A stretch of 64,000 bases of DNA. Source: Toxonevra muliebris (lineage: Eukaryota; Arthropoda; Insecta; Diptera; Pallopteridae). The notes under the pieces are model-generated. The model was given only the letters and a program-made list of their open reading frames with translations, was not told where the DNA came from and did no database searches. Below, piece after piece: positions 21,620-33,399 of this stretch (positions are counted from its first letter, which is position 1; every line of letters starts with the position of its first letter). Position numbers and translations under genes: made by a program. The DNA is taken from the NCBI GenBank assembly GCA_963691655.1, contig OY829326.1:53809776-53873775 (forward strand), read 5' to 3'.

Positions 21620-23435
21620 TTGTTGCCTCGAGCCAGTTTGTGAGATTAAGAAATTGTAGGAATTTTCCATTTTAAAGTTTCAAGATCTTGGTTATGTCGT
21701 CTAGAAAAGGTTCATGGAATGATTTTAGTCTGGTCCCAGCAAAATCCGGGCAATGACAGAGAAAGTGGGTTAAAGTCTCTCTTTCTTCAAGGTTATGGCA
21801 GCTTCTGCAGTGCGTGTTGTGTGGAATGCGGAGTCTGGCCGCATGATCTCCTATTGCCCAATGTCCCGTCAGTATTGCAGTCAGTCTGGCTACATGAGAT
21901 CGGGTGTGACAAAGAAGGCGCCTGGTTCTGCTATGGTTGAATTTTGGCCATGTCTTCTTGGTTACGTCGCATGACGAAAGGCTTTCCCATCTCCTATCTG
22001 CAAGGGTAAGGAAGTAAGAGATTATATCAGGCTTGATTTTATTCATGTGAATTGCAACGGATTGCGTCAGAGTTAAATCCAGATTTGAATCTCGCCTAGC
22101 TAATTCATCGACCTTTTCATTGCCTTCAATGGACCTGTGGCCAGGAACCCAAATAAGGCCAATGTCCAGACCATGACTTAAGGTGGCAAGTAACTCTCAA
22201 GGGGATATTATGTCTGAGCCTAGAGCCTTAATTGCCACTTAGCTCTCTGTGTAGATAGCTACTTTAGCTCTCCTCGGTCAGTGCTTGGCAAGCTTCTCTG
22301 ATCGGCTTCATTCGGGAGTCTAAGAGATTCAGCAATATTGAGGTGTTCTGAGTGGACTCCCGTACCGACACCGCTGTCCATCTTTGACCAGTCGGTGTAG
22401 AGTTCTATCTCAAGACCAGCTCTCACACGTTTTCTTCTCTAATCTGCTCTTGTTGCAAACAAGGTATCAAAGCCCTTCTTGAAGTTTGATTTGGGTATTA
22501 TGTAGTTGGTGTTATGTTGGTTTGGTATATTCGATACTTGTGATAGAATTCTGCTGTGCCCGTAGTTTTTGGCAGTCCAGGACTCTATTTCTCTGAGTCT
22601 GACTGCACTTGAGATTGCGGAAGCTTTGGTACATAGTCCCTTCGGAAGCAAGTGTACTAGCACGTTTAGGGCCTTCGTAGGGCATGAGCGGATAGCACCT
22701 GTAATGCCTATGCATGCTGACTTTTGAATTCTACCTAGTTTAGTTTGGTTATAGTCCCTCCCTCATAGCATGCTACCATACTTATGATACACATGTCAGG
22801 GTTGGCCTTATTAAGGATGTGTATGACCAGAGTGCCACTTGTGGACGTAGATCTCATTTTTTTCCGAGCATTATTTTGCAAGTAAGTAATGCTATTTAAG
22901 CCTTCTTGACTTTATGTTCTATGTTGGCTTTCCAATTGAGCTTAGTTTGACTTTGATAAAGTTTGTATGTAACCATTCAATTTGGGTAGATTAAAGTTTG
23001 GTATCTTGGTTTTTGTGGTGAACAGCATCATTTCAGTTTTATTTGGATTCACTCCCGGGCCGCAATTCACCGTCTAGTTGGTGAGTGAGTCCAAAGCCCC
23101 TTCCATAATCTTACTTATTAGGTTTGAAAACAGACCTGAGATTACGATCACCACATCATCCGCATACGCTACCACATTAATCTCCCTTTTTTTGAATGCA
23201 GTTAGTATACCATCTATGATACTTAGCTATAGTAGTGGTGAGAGTACCCCCTTAGGGTGTTGCCCTTCTTACTGACCTTTTTATGCGCCTGGCACCTACT
23301 TTCGCTAGAATAACTCTGGTTTCCAGCAACGATATTTAGTCCCTCTTCTATACCTAACTTGGGCAGAGTGGACTGGATCGCCCCTGCCTTAACTTTATTG
23401 AAAGCGTCTTCTATGCCATAAGAATACTCCTATTC
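21620..23435 (-). pseudogene. Long non-LTR retrotransposon relic: RT, RNase H and C-terminal zinc knuckle
   Basis: Read from right to left, RT motif A appears as YGIEDAFNKVKAGAIQ (about 23425-23375) and motif C as AYADDVVIVIS (about 23175-23140). VNPNKTEMMLFTTK follows, then the connection region SAVRLREIESW (within 22439-22663). RNase H is marked by GLIWVPGHRSIEGNE near 22170-22120 and DELARRDSN. The C-terminal frame 22046-21672 has a TGH..IGDHAARLRI block and a CRSC...H..CHC zinc knuckle. Many stops and frameshifts break it. An RNase H after the RT fits the I or LOA-type groups; the exact clade is not settled. The 5' part with the endonuclease is missing. Confidence 0.75.
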
Positions 23436-23602
23436 AATTTTTTATGTTTTTGAGAACGAACCCTTTTGAATTGATATAATAACCTACACAGTAGATCTCA
23501 AATAGGGAATAAATAATTTTTTAAAGATATCTCGGGATTGCTTTTTCTAACCCTGTACATTCTCATATTTGCTCTATCACATCTTGGATTCCCACCATAG
23601 AG

Positions 23603-23676
23603 GCGTGCCGCGATATGAACGGGGGCACCTCTGCGTAGCAGCCCAACATACTAACCACTAGGCTACGGCGACCATG
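23603..23676 (-). mobile_element. tRNA-like SINE head (family 2), solo fragment
   Basis: On the minus strand GTAGCCTAGTGGTTAGTATG fits a tRNA A-box region, and the distal part GTTCATATCGCGGCAC is a weakened B-box. The same head occurs at about 25605-25665 and 39130-39195. Only the head is recognisable here. Confidence 0.55.
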
Positions 23677-25278
23677 GCGAATATGTTCATGCCTTAGCTG
23701 GAAATAAAACTCGGGCTATATATTTAATAGTCTAACATGCTTGCAATAGACCACGAAGACGGCGATAGTTTTAGAACATGGAAAAGCAAAAATTTCGGAG
23801 ATTCATACTTTACCTCGAAACTTAAACTTCTTGATCATCAATATCAAACTTTCCAGCTGGGCATTTTTGAGTTACCAGACTAGTGTCGTACACAAACGGT
23901 TGTTACTTTATTTTTTTTAGGTTTTTCTTTTTAATTTTTTTGTTTAAAAATTTGTATTCGAACGACAGATTAATGTTCTGTAGATGTTAAAGATATGAGG
24001 TAGAGGTAGAAATACAAATACATACATACATATATGCATCTGCAGCTCCAAGTGCACCCAAGAACAACAACAGCAACAATAAAGAAGAAAAAAAAAGGAA
24101 AATACAACAAGAAATTAAATGTTAAGATGCTTAGATACAACGAAAATATGCTGGTTAGTATCATGTATCTCTTATGTATATGTATGTATGTATGTATGTA
24201 AGTAGATATATATGCGTGCAGGTTAGTACCTTTCTAAGCATTGGCTGTGTTGCCTTGTTGAGTTTTGACATCGTCGTCGTCGTCATCGTCGTCGCTAGTT
24301 CGTTGTGCATTTTTGTATCCTGTTAATGAATGAGTTCTTGTTGTTCTCGTCTTACGTTTCTTTTCTTGTCTTTTTTTTTTTTTGGATTTTGTTGGTTCTG
24401 TATAAATATTTACAGTGAAACAGCAGGGCGTTTTTGTCAAAATATTTGTATAAGGGATTTTTCTTTATCATCATCATTTACTCTTTTTTTTTTTTGATTT
24501 TCTTTGTTTTTTTGATTATTACAAATTTTTCAAATTTGTTTGGATTGAGAAGAATTATGAATTTGTTTTGATTTTACGATAATATTAAGCCATCGATTTT
24601 ATTATGAATGTATGTATGTATGTATGCATATAAGTTTCTGTGACTCAGAACTTTTATATTTCTTGTTAGAGATATTCGAAAGATTTATTTATTATAATTA
24701 AAATTTGTAAAGCAAAATTTTTTACAGAAATCTTGCTCTGCTTGCAAAACTTACATAAGAAACTCTTCTCGCTCATAAAATTTTTTTTTATATTTAGATC
24801 CAAAAATTCCTACCTATCTCAACAACTACATACTTATATACGATTTTTATCTTCTTTTTCTTTTATTTGTAATAAATATTAATTTAAATTTATATGAGAA
24901 AGTTAGCATAAGAAAACTGCTTTGTGGATATGTTTAGGTATGCATTTCTTATATGCATAAATAATTGAAATCTGATGCTTCTACATATTTTGTAATTTTT
25001 TTTTTCTCAACAGAAACTGTTTATAAAATCAACGTTTTTATTAGAAATGTATTATCAAGATTTAATTCAAGTTACTAGAATTACAAAAAAAAAGAAAGGA
25101 AATATTTATTTTATGTGGTAGTTTATTTTAGAGTTTAATAATATCCAATTTTCACATTGGAAATTTGTTGCATGAAAATTTGTAGGAGGCATAGATATGT
25201 AGTTAGTGTGAAATGGAAATAAAGATATGGTTGTATAAGCTTAACTAAAGCGACATCAAAATAGTCTGGCAAATATTG
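23677..25278. other. AT-rich non-coding stretch with microsatellites
   Basis: No gene recognised. It contains a TATG run at about 24177-24200, a GTC/GAC triplet run at 24270-24292, a second TATG run near 24607-24626, and poly-T tracts. Confidence 0.55.
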
Positions 25279-25887
25279 TATGACAGGCTGAAAAGAAATA
25301 CGATGTAATAAATTGTAATTAATGAAACTGACATAAAAATGTTTGAGAGCAAAAACGAAAAAACTATAACTGAGAGCGAAGTGAAACAACGCCAGTTGAG
25401 TGGAAGAGTGAAATAAAATATTACTACTACTATAATGGCATAACAGCTCCTGGAGGGCCAAGACCGAGCTTTTCGCATCCGTTCATGTTGTGTGAGTTAT
25501 ATTTATACACGAATGGAAGGGATACGAATCCGAACGGCGAAGTGAAAAGCTTTTCATAGGCATTTTTTTACTCTTTTTTTTTTATTTTCAATTTTTGATT
25601 TTTGAGCGTGCCGAGATATGAACCCGGGAACCTCTGCGTTACCACTAGGCTATGGCGACCACAATATAACCACAAAATACATTCAATTGAAAAATGAAAT
25701 ACGCGGTGTTCGGTTTTTGTTCTGAAGTATTGTTATTCCGTTTTTGCCCCTAATTTTTCATTAATGTGTTTTTGCGCTAAAGACGTTTGATTATTCATTT
25801 AGGTATCAATACTAAAATTGTTTATTTTCTTTCTTGTGTTATTCACTGCACTGTTTGCAGTTTCTTCTTTGTGTTCAGCCTGTCATA
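25279..25887. mobile_element. MITE (GAGCAAAA family) with a SINE inserted in it
   Basis: Perfect 14-bp inverted termini TATGACAGGCTGAA lie at 25279-25292 and 25874-25887. The interior has GAGCAAAAACGAAAAAACT and, far to the right, inverse text such as TTCGGTTTTTGTTCTG, as in the other family members. Between them lies a SINE of family 2 (about 25443-25665). That insertion explains why this copy is about 600 bp while the copy at 31952 is 320 bp. Confidence 0.75.
25443..25665 (-). mobile_element. tRNA-derived SINE (family 2), nested in a MITE
   Basis: The minus-strand head GTCGCCATAGCCTAGTGG carries the A-box and GGGTTCATATCTCGGCAC the B-box region. The tail part TTGTGTGAGTTATATTTATA with CGAATGGAAGGGA is shared with 39022-39195. 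The target duplication is not clear. Confidence 0.65.
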
Positions 25888-26837
25888 TATAACAAATAGG
25901 TGCGTAAATCCATCAAAATCGACTTGAATGATTTTACCACATTTTCTAGATAAAAAGAGCATATAAATGACGGGTTTTAAAATTAAAAAAAAACCCAAAT
26001 TTTTTTTTTAAGTAAAATCGGAAAGTGCCTGTGTTGTCTCAGGTCCATGGTGGTTAATTCCCATGCAGTTTTTGACGCTGAATCTGAATCTTGCTCTAAC
26101 TTTACTTTAAAAGTACAAAACAGAGTGCGATTTTGACAACTTTTAACCAACTGTAAAATTAGGATTAATTTTTCGAAAAATCGTAATGACACAGTGGCTT
26201 GGTATATAATCAAGCATGATTTTGTTATGGATAGAATAGAGTGAATCGATTTTGTAATCCCCATCATGCCAGCGGTATTTGAAAAGAGGGAGTAAACACA
26301 AGCTGTTCGGCAACAATTTTTGTTTTTTAACGTCCCCCCTCTCTCCCCCCCCCTCCCTCGCCAGAGGTCCTTTTTGAATATTTTTTTGATACTAAAACCT
26401 AAAAAAGGTTCCTATCGGGAGGTCCATAGATGGGGTCTTAGTATATGGAAATTTTCGAATATATTTAAGATCAAAATAGAGGCCGAAAATAAGTTTTCTG
26501 GCTCAAAAAATCCTGGTCACAAAACTACAATAAAATCGACCGGTCCATAGATGACAGTCCAGTACAAGATAAAATTTAAATTTTCCCTCATTTTTTGAAC
26601 CTTTCTCCTCTTTGGAATATTTTTGAAATAAAACTAGATCCCAAAAATTAGTTCCTCGACCTAAAAAATCCTAGCATGCATAATTTCAACAAAATCGTTA
26701 AATGTATTTATAACTTGTTCACATATCAATGTGCAAAATCAGGTGGAAGTTGATTTGGAACACCATTTAATAAGTTAATAGTATTTACATACGGATTTTT
26801 TTAAATTTTGCATATTCCAAAAGGTATTCCTGAAGAA
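25888..26837. other. Non-coding stretch
   Basis: No gene recognised. A pyrimidine run CCCCCCTCTCTCCCCCCCC lies at about 26334-26352. Two loosely similar modules around CTTTTTGAATATTTTTTTGA (26368) and CTTTGGAATATTTTTGAAAT (26610) suggest an old repeat that I cannot name. Confidence 0.4.
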
Positions 26838-26970
26838 AGGTTAGGTTAGAGTGGCTGTCGAGAAACACATTTAGGCCTGTTGATAGTGAATATAAGAAGG
26901 TTATGAAAATTAACCAGCAGGCGAAGACGAGAATTGAACCCGAACCTCCCGGATGAAAGTCTAGAGGAGC
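26838..26970 (-). mobile_element. tRNA-derived SINE (family 1), internally deleted copy
   Basis: The minus-strand 3' end GGTTAGGTTAGAGTGGCTGT (seen on the plus strand at 26839) and the head with TCCGGGAGGTTCGGGTTC match the full copy at 28154-28455. Most of the body is missing between about 26880 and 26885. The TAACCTAACC end is kept. Confidence 0.7.
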
Positions 26971-28141
26971 ACTAGAAAAAAAGTTGGAAAAATTCAAAAA
27001 GGAGATTTCATTTTAAGAAAATATTCATAAATAATGTAATAAAACTTTTGTTTATCCACTGGCAATTAGTTTGGGGGGGGGGGGGAGAACCCCAAAATAC
27101 GGTCTTGAAATGGGGGCTCTGTAGCTCTGTAGATTTTGTTGTAATTCTGTACACCGGAGATTTTTTGGCCAAGGAAACTATTTGTAGACTCTGTTTTGAC
27201 CTAAAAAATATTCTAAGGGGGGCTCCGGAACAAATTTTAAATTTATAATGCGGAAGAATCCCCTTTCCATCTTTTCGAATTTTATTGAAGAAAGAAATGT
27301 TGTGCTGTATTTATTAGTAATAATTTTTCAGCAAAATATTTGCCGAAATAGGATTTCTTTGGCGAAAAAACCCCGACATGCTAATCGCCCGTTCCATAGA
27401 TTCATAAACAACCGATATATTGGATAATTTATTTCTTAAACAAATTTTTATATAGAAAATTAAATATTTAAATTTAGGATAAAAAGCTCCATGATGAGAA
27501 AACTCTGTAAAAATAACGATATCTGCGCTTTTTAATTTCTTTTGAAGCTCAAGTCTGAAAGTCACCACCACCTGAACAACAATTAATTAAAAAACAAAGG
27601 GTTCGGAATTTCGGGTTTGGTAGCTGCACTTGGACCTGGCAGGAAAGATGAGTATTGATTTTTTCTATCAAAATTTTGGTCCCTATCATGGGATTACAAG
27701 GGCCACATTGGAGTATTAGGAATTTCACAAAAAAAAAATTTTGCAACCAATAACATCTATTATTAAGTTGAGCGTAAGCTTAAATTTCATTATGAAAATG
27801 TGCATGGCCACAAGCCCAATCATCGGCCCTTGGTCTTCAGATTGAATATCCTGATGTTTTTAAATAGTTTTGTACAGGTTGAGAGAAAGTCCTAGTGGCT
27901 TTCGAGGTGACATTTTTAGGAGATCTACTGAAAAAGAATTTTTAAAACTGGGACCGAACAGAAAAAAGTTCGTTTTCATACAGAAATATCTCTCTACAAT
28001 GTAGGATTTCAGGAAGTTGGAAAATTTATATGGCAATAGCGGCTCCAAAGTGAAGGCGGCTAATTACAAAAACCAATGTCTTGGAATACATGGATCACGA
28101 TCCCAATAACAAGTATGGATTCGTTGAAAAATTAATAGTTT
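26971..28141. other. Non-coding stretch with a G13 tract
   Basis: No gene recognised. A run of 13 guanines lies at 27073-27085. Short open frames in this stretch show no family motif. Confidence 0.45.
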
Positions 28142-28153
28142 TAATACCCTCAT

Positions 28154-28455
28154 GGACGACCTCGATAGTCTAGTGGGCAGTACACTAGACTTTCATTCGG
28201 GAGGTTCGGGCTCGATTCCCGTCCTCGTCTGGTGATTAATTTTCATAACCTTCTTATATTCACTATTAATATGATGCGTATGAGAACTATAAGATAGTGT
28301 ACAAGTGCACACCTTGATTGGTAATGGCAAAACCACCAAGCCGATAAAAATTGCCACACCGCCGTTCGGAATTGCCGTTAAACTGTAGGTCCAACTATGT
28401 GGTATCACAATGTGCCGGTAAAGCCTAAGTGTGTCTCTCGACAGCCACTTTAACC
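28154..28455 (+). mobile_element. Full-length tRNA-derived SINE (family 1) with 12-bp target duplication
   Basis: The 302-bp element is flanked by perfect direct repeats TAATACCCTCAT at 28142-28153 and 28456-28467. The head CCTCGATAGTCTAGTGGGCA (A-box region) and CGGGCTCGATTCCCGTC (B-box region) resembles a Glu or Asp tRNA; the exact parent is uncertain. The body runs through GGTAATGGCAAAACCA and CACACCGCCGTTCGGAAT to a 3' end of CACTTTAACC. This copy defines the family ends and shows that TAACC is its natural 3' terminus. Confidence 0.9.
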
Positions 28456-28467
28456 TAATACCCTCAT

Positions 28468-29053
28468 AACAATTAGATTTTGGGCGAAGGCTACGGCCGA
28501 TTCATTTCCACTTGCAGCCTCTGAATTAAGTAGGGCGACTTTATAGCTAAACCATCAAAGCATATGAAATGTCCAAAGGTACATTCTTTTCTCTTTTCCA
28601 GAGCTTGTTTTGGATTGTTATGTTTCGACTCGGACTGTTATGGCATACAACTCTTCCATTGATCGAATTTTTTTTTTCAGCAATATATCAACAAAGATGC
28701 AAAGGAAGAATCTCTTATTTTTCATATGCCATTTTTACTTCAAATGGTATAAAAATTTAGGCTAAAATTTCCTGAAATCTTTTATTGTACTACTGAAAAG
28801 CTTGTTGTCTCTCTCTTTGTTTTCGGTCCAACATTTCCCCAATTTGCAGATTTCTGGGTTCATTGAACTTTTCCGGCTTATTTGGGGGTATCTACGATTC
28901 CTGCTACCTGGCGAATCCCAATTCAGCACTTGGTGACAATTTTGTTGAGGGGCTTATGCAAAGTGCCCGAGAGAGAAGCAGACCCTAAGTCGAAATTCTA
29001 ATTATTCCTTATTATTCTAATACTTTTATAATATTTTTTTAATTTCCTTTTCT
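28468..29053. other. Non-coding stretch
   Basis: No gene recognised. The sequence is less AT-rich at 28840-28990 but has no open frame or motif that I can assign. Confidence 0.4.
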
Positions 29054-29057
29054 TTAA

Positions 29058-29576
29058 CCCTTTGACGCCCGAATTATAATGGGGCTTGATTTCTCATCTT
29101 TTGTTGTGAAATTATAGTTACTTAGGTCTTCCACAATCAAGACACTAAATTTCTTACGTCTACATTGATTTGTTTGTCCTTTATTAAAGGTTAAAAAACC
29201 GAGCTATGAAGCTCTAGACAACCACTGGATAACTCCTTTTCTCCAATTTTTTGATTTTCATGTTCTCTCATCTTTTAGAAACATATCTCATATAAAAAAA
29301 TTCCGGTTAGTAATAATTTAATGCATTATTTTTCAAAAAATAGTGCAAAAGATTTTATTAAAAATGTTTGCACTTAGGTTTTTTGCTGGACTTCAAAGGC
29401 AAAACATTAAAAAAAATTACTTAAGAAAGAAATTTCAAATATTCGGCAATCAGCAAACGTGAAGAATACCTAATAGAACCGAATATAAATAGCGTTAATA
29501 GTAATATCTGTTAAACATTTTATTTATGCCACATAAAAGTGAATGTTGCATATATGCAACATTGGGTATGAAAGAG
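29058..29576. mobile_element. piggyBac-type MITE (family A), 519 bp, TTAA-flanked
   Basis: TTAA lies directly outside both ends (29054-29057 and 29577-29580). The ends are imperfect inverted repeats, CCCTTTGACGCCC on the left and CTCTTTCATACCC on the right (read inward). An 18-bp perfect palindrome TGTTGCATATATGCAACA sits at 29544-29561 near the right end. A second copy lies at 57089-57553, and similarity stops at TTAA on the right in both. TTAA targets and CCC-starting termini are typical of piggyBac transposons; the assignment is inference from those two traits. Confidence 0.75.
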
Positions 29577-29580
29577 TTAA

Positions 29581-31951
29581 TGTTTTATACAAATATTAAA
29601 AATGCCACGTGCAAAAATAACTTAATGTTTATTTTTTTTTATGTTGCCTACTTTTAGGCATGTTTGGGAAATATGTCTATAGTTGCTGCGTTCGGTTCAC
29701 TAGTTAAGCAAGCTTCTTTATTTCCACAAAAAAAAAACAAAAAAATACGAGTTCGATATAATGTTCTTACAGATTTCTAAATTTTAAAAATAAACGAACT
29801 AGCTTAACTGGAAAATCGAACACATCAAATATGAAATACTGTGTCTAAAAGCAGGCTAGAAATAATATTTTTGTGTGAAACTCCAATGATTTGCCTATAA
29901 CTCATTTTCCTAAGCTTTTTACTGCCTAGAACATAAAATTAAATCTTAAGAAACCAAATTAAATTCAATAATAAATTTACCCACCAATAAAAAAACAAAA
30001 ATATTCCAACTAATTCGCAACAAAATATATTGTTTTCTATTAAAATTACGTAAATCCACGCACACGACTAACTAAATCCTATTTTAATGTGCTATTTCTA
30101 TGTGCTGTTGTTGCTGTTTCTATCCCATTTTATTCTATTTATTTTATTATTGTTGTTGCTTTGTATCCTTTTTTCTTATTTCTACTTAATGCTGCTAATA
30201 TATCACATTTTAGTTATTTCTTTATCTATTTTCTTCTTATTTTTTTTGCTGCTATTTTTGTTGTTGCTTCGCATTCAAAACATAAAGCACATCATTAATA
30301 AAGTATAAAAAAGAAGTATCTAGAAGAAAGAAGAAGAGAATAAAGTACAAGAATTCTTCTTCATTCAAAAGGACGACATTGAGGAAAAAAATATCCTTAA
30401 CAAACATTTAAGTTCATAAGTAATACAAAAGTATCTCAGCACAAAAACAAAAACACCAAATAGAAAAAGTCAAAGTTCACTAAACTTAGTCTCAAACAAC
30501 AGCTAGCAGTAACAGCAATAGCAACAACAAAAATTAATTTAGCTTAATATGCTAAAACATTAACTTAAGCATGTTAGAGAGCGGCATTCACCGTAAGTGA
30601 GTGAACGAGCGAGCGAGTGAGCAGTGATTCACAAAAAGCAAGAGTAAAAAAAAAAAAATTACGAAGAAAACTTTCTATTTACATTCTCTAAACCTAAAAC
30701 AAAGCAAGAAAAAACAAGGAACCCAAACGAGTTGTCCTGTGAATCCTTTAATCCCATTTTGCCAGTTTAATTATGTAGTTTATTAAGCGGAAATGAATAA
30801 GAAAAAGCGTCGACGAAACGGAAATGTATAGATGTGTGTGTGTGTGTGTGCCGCGCTTTCTCTTGCGCTCTCTTAGTAACGCATGGGCTTGAAGAATAAA
30901 CTTAAGGCATCAATTTCGCCGCACTAGTTTTTTGTTGTTTTTCCTTGTTCTTTTTTTTTACATAAGTTACAATTTCCAGCACTAAACAATATTTTAATAA
31001 GTTACCGCGAACATCAAGTTAACCCCATCCCCATCCTAGCGTTAAATTGTAATTGTAATTTAAATTTGTTTTTAAAACTTACCGCTGAACTGTGTGAGTT
31101 TTGATTACAAAGTGAAGTAAGTAATTGTTTCCTTTTTGTTTTTTTTTTTTTTTGTTTGCGAAAATGTTAATTCTGTAACGAAAAATAAAGAAGAAAAATA
31201 TTATTTGAAATTTTAATCAAAATACGTAATTCTAAAATTTTATTAATTTCAAGCATGGTTGATTTAAAATGTAAAACTTTATTATAATTTAAAAAGTTCA
31301 CAGAACTCTTTTTGGTTTAGTTTCAGCTGCATTAAAGTACATTGAGTTTTGTTGTTGCTGCTTTTGATCTGCTATGTTACTTTATTTTGTATGTATGTAT
31401 TATTATGTAACAATACTGGAGATTTGTAAATTGCATTGCAATCAGCATAAAATTGGAGCATAAATATTATCCTCAAAACAAAAAGAGATAGAAAGAGGCG
31501 GAGAAGAGAGAGAGAGGGAGAGAGAAATTTGGAATTCATCCAACATTGTTTTGAAGTAAATTACAAAGACAACGTCAGCGCCAAATGGGATTTATACAAA
31601 GCAAATGCTCTATATTTATAACTAATATACAGTACTAAAATATACTCATGTTTAACTACACATACACTGGGAAAAATGTTTGTCTAATTTCATAGAAACA
31701 TTTGAAAAACATGGAATGATGATTTTATTTTCCTGCAGCTCTTAGTAGCTAGCATAAATGGATATTAAACCAATTCATTGAATTTGCATTAGCATTGGAA
31801 ATATTTAATGCTAACCTAATAACAGTAGCACTAAAAAAATCAAAGTTCTAATGGCATTAGAATAATGTTAATGGTTGTTACGGTTTTTGTAGACTATGAA
31901 AATTAAATCTAGTTGTTAATTTTTCAAAGTCTTGACTACTGCTCCATGTAC
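29581..31951. other. AT-rich non-coding stretch with microsatellites
   Basis: No gene recognised. It has TTG and TTC-rich runs at 30100-30270, a GT run at about 30834-30850, GA-rich tracts at 31485-31525 and a TATG run near 31390. A sequence resembling a splice donor (CACCGTAAGTGAG at 30588) stands alone, without a supporting open frame. Confidence 0.5.
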
Positions 31952-32271
31952 CATATGACAGGCTGAGAGGAAAAGCGGGCTGTAATTTATATAAGAGCAA
32001 AAGTGAAATAATTTAAAGTGTCAGTGCGAGAATGCCATAAGTAATACGGTTTAGAGTCAAAATGAAACGCCTTAAAAGTAAGAACAAAAATGGTATAACA
32101 ATTCTTTCAGAGCAAGAACAGCATAGTTTTTTATTCCGTTTTCGCTCTGAACATATTTCGTTTCACTTTTGCTCTGAACATATTTCGTTTTGCTTTTGCT
32201 CTTAAGTAAAAATATTCCACTTTTTTCTGAACGTAGAAGTTATACCACTTTTCCTCTCAGCCTCTCATATG
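31952..32271. mobile_element. MITE (GAGCAAAA family), 320 bp, best-preserved ends
   Basis: Terminal inverted repeats of 27 bp (31952-31978 and 32245-32271) match at 25 positions and read CATATGACAGGCTGAGAGG inward, or with one change. The interior repeats TTTTGCTCTGAACATATTTC twice in tandem and shares many blocks with the copies at 15018 and 25279. It has no coding capacity. Confidence 0.8.
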
Positions 32272-32834
32272 TGATTCATTAAATAGTAATGAGAAAAAAC
32301 ACAACAACAAATAAGTATACAGAACGGTAGTGGTAGTTTTCTTTCAATATCTCTATTCAGTGAAGATATTTGGAATCAAATCTGGAATTCTTGGTTATGG
32401 TTTCAAATAGTAATAGCTTATATAGGATATTGAAAAATTAACACTAAGATCATTGATGAGGAATTGCGGCGGATTCCGAAACGGCCGTCTGATTTGCCTG
32501 TCTCTGTATACTCTGTTGTTGTGATGAATACACATATACGTTCTTTAAGCCTGTTACACATTATTTAATGTTTTTTTTTTTAATCATTAGAACTGTTTTT
32601 CTAATGTTGGTTCTTGTTTTCTATCGTTAGAATTGATATAATGCTAATTCAATTTTCTTTATCATTAGAATTAGTTTCCTCAGTGCCAATTCAATTGGCC
32701 GACCATTAACGTTTGTTTTTTCAATACTAGTTATTTCGGTTTTTCATAATTAATAGTCTAGTGCCAATGAATTAAAAAACTAATCCTGTATTCCCATATC
32801 TGATAGCATCAAAAGTCTTCAAAATTGCATGGAT
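32272..32834. other. AT-rich stretch with repeated ATTAGAATT motifs
   Basis: No gene seen. Variants of CATTAGAATTAGTTT and TAATGCTAATTC recur at 32580-32790, and related text such as GGCATTAGAATAATG occurs at 31850-31870 on the other side of the MITE. The MITE may have landed in an older repeat. Confidence 0.35.
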
Positions 32835-33160
32835 GTTATAAGAAATGAAAACGGCCAGGATTTATGTATTACGGATATCACGCAGGCATGGCGAATTGAA
32901 TTACCACATCACGCAGCTGCTGAGTGGCCATGGGTGCTTCAAGCAGTATCTGCAAAGGCTCAACGTCGGAGAAGAAGACCCGTTTTACCCAAAACGCACA
33001 GAAGAACGGGATGGCCGCGTTTCAACAAGGACAGAGATTAGCTGGAGAAAGCCTTTGGAGAACCCCTTACAGAAAGGAAACTGACGACACAGATGTGTAA
33101 CACAGTGGAAAAATGGAAAAGGTTGTTTCTGATATGATGACCACACTGTCATCATAGAGC
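32835..33160 (+). pseudogene. R1-type non-LTR C-terminal fragment
   Basis: One frame reads HGELNYHITQLLSGHGCFKQ, typical of the C-terminal region of R1-clade ORF2. After frameshifts another frame reads LEKAFGEPLTERKLTTQMCN and TVEKW, which matches the fragment at 7690-7900. It is 5'-truncated at about 32835 and joins a 3' end repeat at 33161. Confidence 0.65.
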
Positions 33161-33352
33161 CAGAAATCGTCAACCGACGATACAACCAGACAGAATTGGA
33201 CAGAAACCAATGCTAACGATTGAGCACTAAGCTTACGACGTAACACCTAACGGTAGTTCCGGGAGGAATATCCGTACGGACGATAAGTGGTTTTAGCGTT
33301 AGAATGTCTCGAGCTGACTGGCCTTTTTATGCTTTCCTCCTCGTTAAAAAAA
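33161..33352 (+). repeat. R1-type 3' untranslated end with poly-A
   Basis: The sequence runs ACACCTAACGGTAGTTCC, GGAGGAATATCCGTACGGAC, GGTTTTAGCGTTAGA, then CTTTCCTCCTCGTT and a run of nine or more A. It follows the R1-type coding fragment directly and recurs at 7926-8060 and, inverted, at 34188-34310. Confidence 0.7.
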
Positions 33353-33399
33353 AAAGTTTTATGCAGGTAACCATCGTAGCTGTTGATTCTAATTTGGAC

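Noticed and set aside
24234..24440. Aspartate-rich minus-strand open frame
   Set aside because: The acidic run is a GTC/GAC microsatellite, and the rest is low complexity.
30087..30308. Leucine-rich open frame as a membrane protein
   Set aside because: It is produced by TTA, TTG and TTC-rich microsatellite DNA, and other frames of the same DNA give similar hydrophobic text.
30588..30600. Splice donor CACCGTAAGTGAG
   Set aside because: It is one consensus match without an open exon before it; such matches are expected by chance in 64 kb.
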